From: JANQHS01 sp965227315 | Lineage (GTDB): Bacteria; Bacteroidota; Bacteroidia; Cytophagales; CCMP332 | Assembly: GCA_965227315.1 (NCBI GenBank) | Contig: OZ245737.1 | Span: forward strand, 1,426,001-1,490,000 | Length of the DNA stretch: 64,000 nucleotides | Reading direction: 5' to 3' | The notes under the pieces: model-generated | Databases searched by the model: none | Seen by the model: only the letters and a program-made list of their open reading frames with translations | Told to the model about the DNA's origin: nothing | Translations under genes and position numbers: made by a program | Part shown: positions 50,083-58,943 of the stretch, piece after piece | Numbering within the stretch: position 1 is the stretch's first letter | Layout of the letters: every line of letters starts with the position of its first letter

Positions 50083-52604
50083 TGCTTCATCTCTTCCCGG
50101 GCCAGCTCGGCCATTTTTTTGTCGTTACAGCGTTCGTCTTTGCCGGAGCCTCGGCATTGGCATATTTCCTTGGATTAAGATCCGAGAATCCTGAAGACTC
50201 AAAAAAATATACCCGATTTGGACGTACCTTCTTTTTGATCCATGCGGTTTCAGCCGTGGGGACGGTGGTGATGCTGTTTTGGATCATATACAACCACTAC
50301 TACGAGTATCATTATGCATGGTCTCATTCTTCGAACAACCTTCCGGTTTACTACATGATCTCATGTTTCTGGGAAGGGCAGGAAGGTAGTTTTCTTCTGT
50401 GGATATTCTGGCATGTAGTTCTTGGCTCCTTGTTGATCATCTTGCATCCAAAATGGGAAGCTCCCACCATGATGGTCTTTATGATGGTTCAGGCCTTTCT
50501 CGGATCTATGATCCTCGGCGTGATCCTGCCAGGGATACAACTTAAGATCGGCAGCTCGCCTTTCATCCTTCTACGGGAATTCATGCATGATGCCCCGATA
50601 TTTTCTACCAACCCGGATTTTGTTCCCGAAGATGGGACAGGACTCAATCCCCTGCTACAGAATTATTGGATGGTCATACATCCGCCGGTGACCTTTCTGG
50701 GATTTGCATCCTGCCTTATCCCCTTTTCTTTCCTCATAGGTGCTCTGGTCAAAAAAGACTACAAGGGCTGGGTATCCTATGCCCTACCCTGGTCGCTCTT
50801 TGCGGTGTTCTTTCTTGGCCTGGGTATCATTATGGGCGGTTACTGGGCCTATGAAACGCTGAATTTCGGAGGTTACTGGAACTGGGATCCCGTGGAAAAC
50901 GCGGTTTATATTCCCTGGCTGGTACTGGTCGCATCCGTGCATACCTTGTTCATGTCGAAGACCTACGGCAAATCACTGAAGGCAAGCATGATCCTGGTTG
51001 TAGCAACATTCTCCCTGATCCTTTACTCCACTTTTCTGACCCGCTCGGGAGTTCTCGGAGATACTTCGGTTCATTCTTTCACCGATCTGGGTCTTTCCGG
51101 TCAATTGCTGATCTACCTCCTTTTCTTTGTTGGCTTATCGATATTTCTACTGGCAAGAAATTGGAAATCTGTTCCGGATCAAAGCAAGGAATTGAATTCC
51201 TTTAGCCGGGAGTTCTGGGTATTTATCGGTGTATTCATGTTGATCCTGGCCTCTTTCCAGGTCTTGATGACCACATCAATACCGGTTTTCAATGCAATTC
51301 TCAACAATCTGGGAATTAGCAGCAATCTGGCCCCTCCGGCAGATCCCATCGCCCATTATGGTACAGCACAACTATGGTTCGCCGTAGGAGTCTCTGTTCT
51401 TTCTGCCCTGGGACCATTTTTTTGGTGGAATAGGTTGGACTGGACTTCTTTTAAGAATCATATTACCCTCCCATTGATCATCTCTCTTCTCGGTTCATCC
51501 CTGATCATGCTTCTGTGGGGAATCCAGAACATTTCCTACATTCTGCTCCTGACATGCGCCATTTTCGCCATTTCTGCCAACCTTTTTACCCTTCAGAAAT
51601 TATACAAGGCCGGGTTAAGACTCACAGGCGGGAGTATTGCTCATATAGGCCTTGCAATACTCCTTATCGGGATCTTGTTTTCTTCGGGTTATTCCAGGAC
51701 TGTATCTCAAAACCTGAGTGGTAAGATCTACCATGAGGAATTCTCTGATGAGATGAATCTAAAGAATGTTCTTCTCTGGAGAGGAAAAACCTATCAGATG
51801 GGAGACTACTCGCTCACATATAAGGGGCCAAGGGTGGAGACCCGTTATGGGTCGGAGATGATCGACAGAGACAAGATCATTCATACCGGCGACCCGAACT
51901 TCGTGATCGTCGAGAATGAAGTCGAGCCCGGCTCCGAAATCCCGAAGCGGTCTGTTGATACCGTAGAGATCATCGCAGAGAATAACTATTATGAGATCGA
52001 GGTTTCCACGGAAAACGGGAAGCGGTTCACCCTCTTTCCCCGAGCTCAGATCAACCCGGATATGGGAGGTCTGTTGGCTTCTCCCGATGTCAAAAAGTTC
52101 TTCAATCGTGATCTATATGCACATGTTTCTTCGATCGTGAATCCCGAAGAGCCTGTAGAATGGAAAAATGAGAATTCCTTGAGGATTAAGATCGGAGATA
52201 CCATCTTTCTGAAAGATCATCCGGCGGTTTTTGAAAAAATGGAAATGATCGAGGAAATCGCCGGACATCAGCTAAGCAATGGTGATGTCGGGGTAAAAGC
52301 CCGGATCAGGGTTTTCGGCCCCGGCGAGGAAGAACTCATTGAACCGATATTCATTATCCATGATCAGATGATCGGCCGACTCCCGGACGAGAGCATAGGG
52401 TTGGGATTAAGGCTCACGCTCATGGAAATCCTCCCGGATGAGAATCTGTTTGTTTTCAAATTTCAGTCTACCCAGGCTGATTATGTGATCCTTAAAGCCA
52501 TGGAGAAACCATGGATCAATTTGCTATGGGGAGGAACTCTGCTCTGCCTGTTTGGAGTGATCCTGTCGATGAGCAGGAGATTTAAGGACCTAAAAACGGA
52601 TTAG
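50082..52604 (+). CDS. ccmF: Cytochrome c haem lyase subunit CcmF
   Basis: An 840-residue membrane protein that attaches haem to apocytochrome c. It is longer than E. coli CcmF (about 650 aa); the extra is mainly the C-terminal periplasmic part from about residue 545. The WWD-type loop GGYWAYETLNFGGYWNWDPVENA is present, quoted partly, and His residues lie in HSSNNLPVYYMIS, FWHVVLGSL and PVTFLGFA flanks. The C-terminal domain has the signature LSGKIYHEEFSDEMN. ccmG and ccmH are not in the window. Confidence 0.87.
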   Translation: MLHLFPGQLGHFFVVTAFVFAGASALAYFLGLRSENPEDSKKYTRFGRTFFLIHAVSAVGTVVMLFWIIYNHYYEYHYAWSHSSNNLPVYYMISCFWEGQEGSFLLWIFWHVVLGSLLIILHPKWEAPTMMVFMMVQAFLGSMILGVILPGIQLKIGSSPFILLREFMHDAPIFSTNPDFVPEDGTGLNPLLQNYWMVIHPPVTFLGFASCLIPFSFLIGALVKKDYKGWVSYALPWSLFAVFFLGLGIIMGGYWAYETLNFGGYWNWDPVENAVYIPWLVLVASVHTLFMSKTYGKSLKASMILVVATFSLILYSTFLTRSGVLGDTSVHSFTDLGLSGQLLIYLLFFVGLSIFLLARNWKSVPDQSKELNSFSREFWVFIGVFMLILASFQVLMTTSIPVFNAILNNLGISSNLAPPADPIAHYGTAQLWFAVGVSVLSALGPFFWWNRLDWTSFKNHITLPLIISLLGSSLIMLLWGIQNISYILLLTCAIFAISANLFTLQKLYKAGLRLTGGSIAHIGLAILLIGILFSSGYSRTVSQNLSGKIYHEEFSDEMNLKNVLLWRGKTYQMGDYSLTYKGPRVETRYGSEMIDRDKIIHTGDPNFVIVENEVEPGSEIPKRSVDTVEIIAENNYYEIEVSTENGKRFTLFPRAQINPDMGGLLASPDVKKFFNRDLYAHVSSIVNPEEPVEWKNENSLRIKIGDTIFLKDHPAVFEKMEMIEEIAGHQLSNGDVGVKARIRVFGPGEEELIEPIFIIHDQMIGRLPDESIGLGLRLTLMEILPDENLFVFKFQSTQADYVILKAMEKPWINLLWGGTLLCLFGVILSMSRRFKDLKTD

Positions 52605-52607
52605 AGG

Positions 52608-53420
52608 ATGCCCGCCTCCTTCAGAATTTCAATCATCGGAGCTGGAAACCTGGCCTGGAGCCTCGCCAAAAGTCTGGAGAACGCGGGGCATGAGGTTCGT
52701 GAGATCTTCAGTCAGCATATTGAAAACTCGGAAGAACTCTGTAGGGAACTGTATGATGCCGTTCCAACGGAGGATCGAGACTTTAGCCAATCGACATCCG
52801 AGATATTTCTGGTAGCCCTCAATGATGATGCACTCCTGGCCGAAATAGGATCGTTTTCTTTTCCGGAAGAATCCCTTGTGGCACATTGTTCAGGATCAGC
52901 TCCGATGGGGATCCTGAGTGAAAGCTCAAGGCAGTTCGGTGTTTTTTATCCCTTACAAAGTTTTACCAAGGGTCAGTATTCCGATTTCAAAGGAATTCCT
53001 ATTCTATTGGAAGCCAATGATTATCACAGCTATGAATCCCTGGAATCGCTGGCAGGTTCTCTGAGTCAACAGGTGCTGAAGGTTTCAAGCGATAGCAGGA
53101 AAAAAATTCACCTTGCGGCGGTTTTCGGGTCCAATTTCACCAACCACCTCCTTAGCATTGCCAGGAAACAACTCGAACAAGAGCAGTTGAGCCTTTCGGT
53201 CCTGAAACCCCTTGTTCTCTGGACCTTTGAAAAGGCCTTCGATCTCGGGCCGGAGAGATCACAAACCGGTCCAGCCTTGAGAAAAGATTTTGAGGTGATC
53301 GATGAACACCTGAAAATGCTTGAGGGAAATGCGGAACTCGTTGATCTATATGAAAACTTCACAAGGCAGATCATGGAATTGGGTGAGGAAATGCGAAGCC
53401 GCGATTTGAAGAATCCTTAA
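52608..53420 (+). CDS. Rossmann-like/DUF2520 protein
   Basis: A 270-residue cytoplasmic protein. The Rossmann motif is IIGAGNLAWSLAKSLENAG (residues 9-27), followed by a second half of the DUF2520 type (AVFGSNFTNHLLSIARKQLE, GPALRKDFEVIDEHLKML). The arrangement resembles F420-dependent NADP reductases or ketopantoate-type dehydrogenases, but the DUF2520 branch has no confirmed substrate. Three bp after ccmF, so probably co-transcribed. No catalytic Lys was identified. Confidence 0.82.
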   Translation: MPASFRISIIGAGNLAWSLAKSLENAGHEVREIFSQHIENSEELCRELYDAVPTEDRDFSQSTSEIFLVALNDDALLAEIGSFSFPEESLVAHCSGSAPMGILSESSRQFGVFYPLQSFTKGQYSDFKGIPILLEANDYHSYESLESLAGSLSQQVLKVSSDSRKKIHLAAVFGSNFTNHLLSIARKQLEQEQLSLSVLKPLVLWTFEKAFDLGPERSQTGPALRKDFEVIDEHLKMLEGNAELVDLYENFTRQIMELGEEMRSRDLKNP

Positions 53421-53492
53421 CATCCCAATCAGTATTTTTTTACATTTTTGCGCCCTTCCTTAATTTCCTCTCCAGGCCCGACATAGCTTTTG

Positions 53493-54599
53493 ATGAAAGA
53501 AAGATTATGGACCAACATAGTTCTCCTGGGGTTTTCGGTATGGCTTTTTTTGTTTGCCGTGAGCCTTTTAAGCTTTTCCGCAAAAGGCCTTGGTTCCGGA
53601 TTTGCCGAGCAGCTTTTTGAGGCAACTTCCAATCCATTTATTTCACTTTTTATAGGTCTGCTATCCAGTGCTATCATTCAAAGCAGCTCCACTGTCACGT
53701 CGATGACCGTGGCGTTGGTTGGGGCAGGAACGCTTTCCTTTTCAAGCGCCATACCGATCATCATGGGAGCAAATATTGGTACCTGCCTGACCAGCACGCT
53801 TGTCGCTTTGGCCCATATTACGAGCAGATCCCAATTCCGCCGGGCTTTTGCAACGGGGACCACCCATGACCTGTTTAACCTCCTGGGCACTGCCGTTCTT
53901 TTTCCTCTCGAGATATATTTTGGGATACTTTCAACCCCTGCCAAATGGATTGCCGGACTTATAGACCTTGGAACAAAACGGATTCCGGGCTTAAGCGATA
54001 TCAGTCCGGGCCGATTTGAAAAGATAAGTGAGTTTGTCACATACCTCTTCGGGAATTTCACCTGGATACCATTGATCCTTGCTGTGATCCTCATATTTCT
54101 AAGTATCAGATGGATGGCCATTCTGATCCGAGTGCTCTTCGTTAAAGACAGCCAACGGCAGTTTGAGGAAAACTTCTTTGGGAACAAAAGAAAGGCCTTT
54201 GGTTGGGGGGTCTTCTCTACCGCCATGGTCCAATCAAGCTCGTTGACCACATCATTAACGGTACCCTTGGTGGCGACGGGGAAAGTCGCCTATGGGAAAG
54301 CGGTTCCATTTATCATTGGGGCAAATATCGGAACCACCTTAACAGCCTTGATCGCTTCTCTTCAACAATCGATCGAAGCCCGCGAGATCGCTTTTGTTCA
54401 TCTGATCTTCAACATCATGTGCGCACTGCTGTTTGTACCCGGAACTCCCCTGGGAAAGCTTCACTCCTTTTTGTCACTTAAGCTTGGGGACATGGTTTAC
54501 AGGGAAAGATTATTGGGCTTTGTCTACGTAATTGTGGTCTTTTTTCTGTTGCCCTTTCTGCTCATTTTTCTATCGGGTGGAATGGAATTCAATCGTTAG
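53493..54599 (+). CDS. Na/Pi cotransporter family protein
   Basis: A 368-residue membrane protein of the NptA/PhoU-Na/Pi family. The two inverted repeats are obvious: the first has AIIQSSSTVTSMTVALVGAG and IIMGANIGTCLTS, the second AMVQSSSLTTSLTVPLVATG and FIIGANIGTTLTA, the Q-S-S-S motifs being the hallmark. Start ATG at 53493; the preceding TTG is less likely. There is no PhoU tail, so it is the short type. It probably exports or imports phosphate with sodium. Confidence 0.88.
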   Translation: MKERLWTNIVLLGFSVWLFLFAVSLLSFSAKGLGSGFAEQLFEATSNPFISLFIGLLSSAIIQSSSTVTSMTVALVGAGTLSFSSAIPIIMGANIGTCLTSTLVALAHITSRSQFRRAFATGTTHDLFNLLGTAVLFPLEIYFGILSTPAKWIAGLIDLGTKRIPGLSDISPGRFEKISEFVTYLFGNFTWIPLILAVILIFLSIRWMAILIRVLFVKDSQRQFEENFFGNKRKAFGWGVFSTAMVQSSSLTTSLTVPLVATGKVAYGKAVPFIIGANIGTTLTALIASLQQSIEAREIAFVHLIFNIMCALLFVPGTPLGKLHSFLSLKLGDMVYRERLLGFVYVIVVFFLLPFLLIFLSGGMEFNR

Positions 54600-54620
54600 T
54601 CGACATTATTTTTTCGATAT

Positions 54621-54977
54621 TTGGCCAAACGGTCAAAAGTGAAGATTGAAAGCATAGATAAGCTGATCGAGTCCATTTCAGGCTACCTTGAAACAAGGTT
54701 AGAACTTGTCAAACTGGAAATCAGGGAGGAATTCGTCGGCCTGCTGATCAGAACGGCCATGTTGACCATGATCCTAATGCTCGCCACCTTTTTTGTGTTT
54801 TTTGCCGGGATAGGGGTCGCTTTTTGGCTGAATGAACTGCTGGACTCTACCTACCTGGGATGGTTGATCGTGGGAGGTGTTTTCCTCCTGAAGATCATCA
54901 GCATCATGCTGCTGAAATTCACAAAATCCGGAAACGATTTCCTTCAGAAGATCATTGAATTTTTAGTGACAGATTGA
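54621..54977 (+). CDS. Phage holin family (YqjE-like) membrane protein
   Basis: A 118-residue protein with an N-terminal charged helix (SIDKLIESISGYLETRLELVKLEIREE) and two membrane helices (about 43-66 and 78-102). This matches the YqjE/holin superfamily III-like membrane proteins that are common, non-phage, chromosome-encoded proteins in Bacteroidota. The start could be TTG at 54621 or GTG at 54639. Function unknown; it precedes a second small membrane protein gene by 4 bp. Confidence 0.7.
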   Translation: MAKRSKVKIESIDKLIESISGYLETRLELVKLEIREEFVGLLIRTAMLTMILMLATFFVFFAGIGVAFWLNELLDSTYLGWLIVGGVFLLKIISIMLLKFTKSGNDFLQKIIEFLVTD

Positions 54978-54981
54978 AATC

Positions 54982-55320
54982 ATGGGAGGTCTTCAGGAAA
55001 AAAAAAATGAGCTTAAAGCCAGATCAGATCGCTACCTGATCGAGATGCAGGACAATTTCGAGGACGTCAAGCTTGAGTCTGCCGAAGTACTTAAAGATCT
55101 GTTGATCGCCATAGTTGCGGGCTTTGGCGTCTGGAGTTTGGGCGCAGGACTGGCAAATCTTGTGGGAGGCAAAAAAAGAAAAAAAGGAAAAGTGGGTAAG
55201 GCAGTGATCAAGGCACTCAGCCCGATTGCTGCCAAGGTTGTCGTAGACTTGTTGCGGAGGCCGGAGGAAAATAATGAGAAAGAAGAAGTAAAAAATGGGG
55301 TACCTGCAGGACAGAATTGA
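54982..55320 (+). CDS. Small hypothetical protein paired with YqjE-like protein
   Basis: A 112-residue protein: an N-terminal charged coil (KKNELKARSDRYLIEMQDN), a short hydrophobic segment (DLLIAIVAGFGVWSLGAGLANLV) and a strongly basic stretch (GGKKRKKGKVGKAVI), then another amphipathic helix. It resembles YqjD/YtxH-type membrane-bound proteins. The gene overlaps the next gene by 26 bp and lies 4 bp after the YqjE-like gene, so the two probably work together. Confidence 0.6.
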   Translation: MGGLQEKKNELKARSDRYLIEMQDNFEDVKLESAEVLKDLLIAIVAGFGVWSLGAGLANLVGGKKRKKGKVGKAVIKALSPIAAKVVVDLLRRPEENNEKEEVKNGVPAGQN

Positions 55321-56044
55321 TGATCACAGTTCTCAGGGCAGGAAAGGGCTCATCCTGCTTTTGGATCCGGATAAGCTCGAAGGCACCTTCTTCAAGGAAA
55401 GAATGGAGTTTGCCAGGGAGTTTGCTGACATTATCCTACTTGGAGGCAGCCTCACGCAAAAAGAGCTGAATGCTGCACAAATTGAAAAGATCAGGGAAAA
55501 AACCGGCCTAAGGGTAGTGATCTTTCCGGCCAACAGCATGCATATAAACCCTGCAGCCGATGGTATTCTTTTTCTGTCGCTTCTTTCCGGAAGAAACCCC
55601 GACTTTTTGATCGGTCAACATGTGACAGCCGCTCCGTTTTTAAAAAGATCGAATCTTGAGGTATTGCCAACGAGCTACCTTCTGATCGGGACTGGAAGAC
55701 AAACAACGGCTGAGTATATCAGTCATACATCGCCCATCCCCTCCAATAAACCCGATATTGCTGCTGCTACCGCCCTTGCGGGAGAATATCAGGGAAAGAG
55801 AATGACCTACCTCGATGCAGGTTCTGGAGCTGATGGACCCGTGCCCGGAGAAATGATCTCAGCGGTCAGACAAAATACCTCCCTTCCGCTTATTGTCGGT
55901 GGCGGGATCAGAGATTCGGACTCGGCTGAGCATATTCTGGAATCGGGAGCTGATTTTATTGTGATCGGCAATTTGATGGAAGAAGATCCAACCGCAGGAG
56001 TTGAGATCGGCCTGATGGTAAAAGGATACTCACTGAGCTCTTAG
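55295..56044 (+). CDS. Geranylgeranylglyceryl phosphate synthase family (GGGPS/PcrB)
   Basis: A 249-residue TIM-barrel prenyltransferase. It joins a polyprenyl diphosphate to sn-glycerol-1-phosphate. The family blocks are readable: LLLDPDKLEG, LLGGSLTQKE, VVIFPANSMHINPAADGILFLSLLSG in parts, YLDAGSGADGPVPGEM, VGGGIRDSDSAEHI and VIGNLMEEDP. Bacteroidota carry a group II enzyme, but product and use are not clear. G1P dehydrogenase is not in the window. The ATG lies within the upstream gene's end, overlapping by 26 bp. Confidence 0.87.
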   Translation: MGYLQDRIDDHSSQGRKGLILLLDPDKLEGTFFKERMEFAREFADIILLGGSLTQKELNAAQIEKIREKTGLRVVIFPANSMHINPAADGILFLSLLSGRNPDFLIGQHVTAAPFLKRSNLEVLPTSYLLIGTGRQTTAEYISHTSPIPSNKPDIAAATALAGEYQGKRMTYLDAGSGADGPVPGEMISAVRQNTSLPLIVGGGIRDSDSAEHILESGADFIVIGNLMEEDPTAGVEIGLMVKGYSLSS

Positions 56045-56105
56045 GCTCTGCTTTTGAGAAATCTTCTGAAAATCATTAACTTATCAAGCCCTAAAAGCCA
56101 AAGGG

Positions 56106-56465
56106 ATGAAACTCAGAGATAACGAACTGTTCCTCTATTACGACCCAAAGAGCAATATCGGTAAGCAAACGCTTGCTTACGGGAAATCTCTGACCAGTCA
56201 TATTCTCGATGTCGATTGGAATCGACAGGCCTTGAGCAATACCCAATGGAAGGAGATTCTTAATCTTATGAAAAGGACCCCAAAGGATATCATGGACCGC
56301 AGCTCTCAGTACTACGAGGAGCACATTCGGGGGCATGAAATTGCAATGACCGGAATGCTTGAGATCCTTTGCCACACACCGCAGATCCTTCAGGGACCTG
56401 TAGCTGTAATGGGCAAAAAAGCAGTGCTTGTGAGGACTCCTACGGATATCCTAAAAGTGAACTAA
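56106..56465 (+). CDS. ArsC/Spx-like protein without catalytic Cys
   Basis: A 119-residue protein with the ArsC/Spx thioredoxin-like pattern: the N-terminal FLYYDPKSNIGKQTLAYGKS is where arsenate reductases read NPxCSxSR, and IMDRSSQYYEEH and MTGMLEILCHTPQILQGPVAVMGKKAVLVRT follow as in the family's second half. The reductase Cys is absent (replaced at the PKSN position), so arsenate reduction is unlikely. It may be a regulatory or scaffold member like the non-catalytic homologues. Ends in a bidirectional terminator. Confidence 0.7.
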   Translation: MKLRDNELFLYYDPKSNIGKQTLAYGKSLTSHILDVDWNRQALSNTQWKEILNLMKRTPKDIMDRSSQYYEEHIRGHEIAMTGMLEILCHTPQILQGPVAVMGKKAVLVRTPTDILKVN

Positions 56466-56496
56466 AAAAAGCCCCATTACTAACGGGGCCCTTTTT
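56464..56496. terminator. Bidirectional terminator
   Basis: GCCCC (56471-56475) pairs with GGGGC (56485-56489), with A runs on the left and T runs on the right. It serves both the ArsC-like gene on the plus strand and nrdA on the minus strand. Confidence 0.88.
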
Positions 56497-56516
56497 GTTA
56501 CAACAGCTATGAAATT

Positions 56517-58919
56517 TTAACTTCCGCAGGCTTCGCACTCATCAGGGTTATCCAATGAGCAGGCCATGTCGGCCGCGTTTTGTTCCCTGACATCCGCTTC
56601 GGTTTGAGCTCCGCTCGACATACTATTTGCCACTGCTCCAACCACCTGCTTGTTCTCTTTCTGGATCGTAAACTTGATAGCATCTGCCGCGCTCTTGGTT
56701 CTCAAGTAATACATTCCTGTCTTTAAACCCTTCTTCCAGGCATAGAAATGCATGGAGGTCAGCTTTCCGAAGTTTGGATTCTGCATATGGATATTCAAGC
56801 TTTGACTCTGACAGATATATGCTCCCCTGTCTGCGGCCATATCGATGATATCCTTTTGAGAGATCTCCCAAACCGTTTTGTATAGATCACGGATGTGCTG
56901 CGGGATCTCCTTGATCTCCTGGACGGATCCGTTGTTGACCATGATCTTTTGCTTCATATCCTCACTCCAAAGTCCTTCTTTGATCAGGTCTCTGAGCAGA
57001 TGCTTGTTTACAACCACAAACTCACCGGAAAGAACCCTTCTCAAATAAAGGTTTGAAGTATAGGGCTCAAAAGCTTCGCAATTACCGAGGATCTGAGCCG
57101 TGGATGCCGTAGGCATCGGAGCCAAAAGGAGTGAATTTCGAACACCATGTTTTTTCACTTCCCTTTTCAGCTCTTCCCAATTCCATCGTCCCGAATCCGG
57201 AGTAACACCCCACATATCGAATTGGAAGATGCCTTTTGATACCGGACTTCCTTGGAAAGTCTCATATGGACCATCCTTGATCGCAAGATCCTTACTTGCC
57301 GTCATGGCAGCAAAGTAGATGGTCTCGAAGATCTCCTTGTTCAATTGCTTGGCTTTCGGAGAATCAAAAGGCATTTTGAGCAGAATAAAAGTATCCGCAA
57401 GGCCCTGGACACCGATTCCGATAGGCCTATGCCTCATATTGGAACGACGCGCCTCCTCAACGGGATAATAGTTAACATCAATTACCTTATTGAGATTGCT
57501 TGCAGCCACATAAGCGATATCATACAGCTTTTGATGATCAAATTCTCCATCCTTCACGAACCTCGGCAAGGCCAAGGAGGCCAGATTACAAACAGCCACC
57601 TCGTCTTTGGAGGTGTATTCCATAATCTCCGTGCAAAGATTTGATGATCTGATCGTCCCAAGATTTTTTTGGTTCGACTTCCTGTTGGCGTGGTCCTTGA
57701 AAAGCATATAGGGCGTCCCTGTCTCCGTTTGGGACTCAAGGATCTTGAACCAAAGGTCCTGAGCTCTCATTTGCTCCCTGTACTTCCCATCCCTTTCATA
57801 CTTTTCATAGAGCTTTTCAAATTCCTCACCATAGGAATCATAAAGTCCGGGGGCCTCGTTCGGGCAAAAAAGAGACCATACATCATTGTTCTCCACCCTT
57901 TTCATAAACAGGTCCGGAACCCATAAGGCGTAGAAAAGGTCGCGGGCACGAAGCTCTTCCTTTCCATGGTTCTTTTTCAGATCAAGGAAGGAATCGATAT
58001 CGGCATGCCAGGGTTCAATATATACTGCAAAGGATCCTTTCCTCTTTCCACCACCCTGATCGACATACCTGGCTGTCATATCAAAATTTCTCAGCATGGG
58101 AACAATTCCATTGGAGGTACCATTTGTTCCACGGATATAAGAACCCTTGGCCCTTACATTATGGATGCTTAACCCAATTCCTCCTGCCGACTGGCTGATC
58201 TTCGCTGTTTGTTTTAGCGTATCGTAAATTCCATCAATGCTGTCGTCCTGCATAGACAGCAGGAAGCAGGAAGAAAGCTGAGGTTTTGGGGTTCCGGCAT
58301 TAAAAAGGGTTGGTGTCGCATGGGTGAACCACTTTTCCGACATCAGGTTATACGTCTCGATGGCCTTCTCAATGTCCTCACCATGAATGCCAACAGAGAC
58401 CCGCATCAGCATATGTTGGGGTCTTTCAACAACTCTTCCGTCAAGCTTCATCAGGTAAGAACGTTCCAGGGTTTTGAACCCGAAGAAATCGTACTCATAA
58501 TCCCTGCTGAAGTCTATGGCTTCATCGAGCCTGGCTGCATGTTTTTGAATGGCACCAAAGGTCTCCTTTGAAAGGAGAGGAGCATTTTCCCCGGTTTTCG
58601 GATCCACATAGGTATACAACCTTTTCATGGTATTGAAAAAGGAGGTTTCGGTTTCCTTATGCAGGTTTGACACCTCGATCCGGGCTGCAAGCTTTGCATA
58701 ATCCGGATGTTTGGTGGCCATGGTCGCGCAGGTTTCAGCTGCCAAATGATCCAAAGCAACCGTAGTTACTCCGTCATACAACCCATCAATTACTTTTTTA
58801 GCTACAGAATGAGGATCTACATAGTTCAGGTCTAGCCCCCCACATAGTTTTTCAATTCTTGCTGTGATCTTATCGAATCGAACGGTTTCTTTCCGTCCAT
58901 CCCTTTTAATTACTAGCAT
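56517..58919 (-). CDS. nrdA: Ribonucleoside-diphosphate reductase, large subunit (class Ia)
   Basis: An 800-residue subunit that reduces ribonucleotides. It starts with an ATP-cone allosteric domain (MLVIKRDGRKETVRFDKITARI). The catalytic barrel has FNAGTPKPQLSSCFLLSMQDDSIDGIYDTL, quoted partly, with the redox Cys, and the activity loop NLCTEIMEYTSKDEVAVCNLASL with the thiyl radical Cys and its partner; MPTASTAQILGNCEAFEPY is the phosphate-binding stretch. The tail ends ECEACGS with the shuttle Cys pair. It lies 24 bp behind nrdB. Confidence 0.92.
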   Translation of the reverse strand: MLVIKRDGRKETVRFDKITARIEKLCGGLDLNYVDPHSVAKKVIDGLYDGVTTVALDHLAAETCATMATKHPDYAKLAARIEVSNLHKETETSFFNTMKRLYTYVDPKTGENAPLLSKETFGAIQKHAARLDEAIDFSRDYEYDFFGFKTLERSYLMKLDGRVVERPQHMLMRVSVGIHGEDIEKAIETYNLMSEKWFTHATPTLFNAGTPKPQLSSCFLLSMQDDSIDGIYDTLKQTAKISQSAGGIGLSIHNVRAKGSYIRGTNGTSNGIVPMLRNFDMTARYVDQGGGKRKGSFAVYIEPWHADIDSFLDLKKNHGKEELRARDLFYALWVPDLFMKRVENNDVWSLFCPNEAPGLYDSYGEEFEKLYEKYERDGKYREQMRAQDLWFKILESQTETGTPYMLFKDHANRKSNQKNLGTIRSSNLCTEIMEYTSKDEVAVCNLASLALPRFVKDGEFDHQKLYDIAYVAASNLNKVIDVNYYPVEEARRSNMRHRPIGIGVQGLADTFILLKMPFDSPKAKQLNKEIFETIYFAAMTASKDLAIKDGPYETFQGSPVSKGIFQFDMWGVTPDSGRWNWEELKREVKKHGVRNSLLLAPMPTASTAQILGNCEAFEPYTSNLYLRRVLSGEFVVVNKHLLRDLIKEGLWSEDMKQKIMVNNGSVQEIKEIPQHIRDLYKTVWEISQKDIIDMAADRGAYICQSQSLNIHMQNPNFGKLTSMHFYAWKKGLKTGMYYLRTKSAADAIKFTIQKENKQVVGAVANSMSSGAQTEADVREQNAADMACSLDNPDECEACGS

Positions 58920-58943
58920 GGAATTTTGATTTGGTAGTTAATT

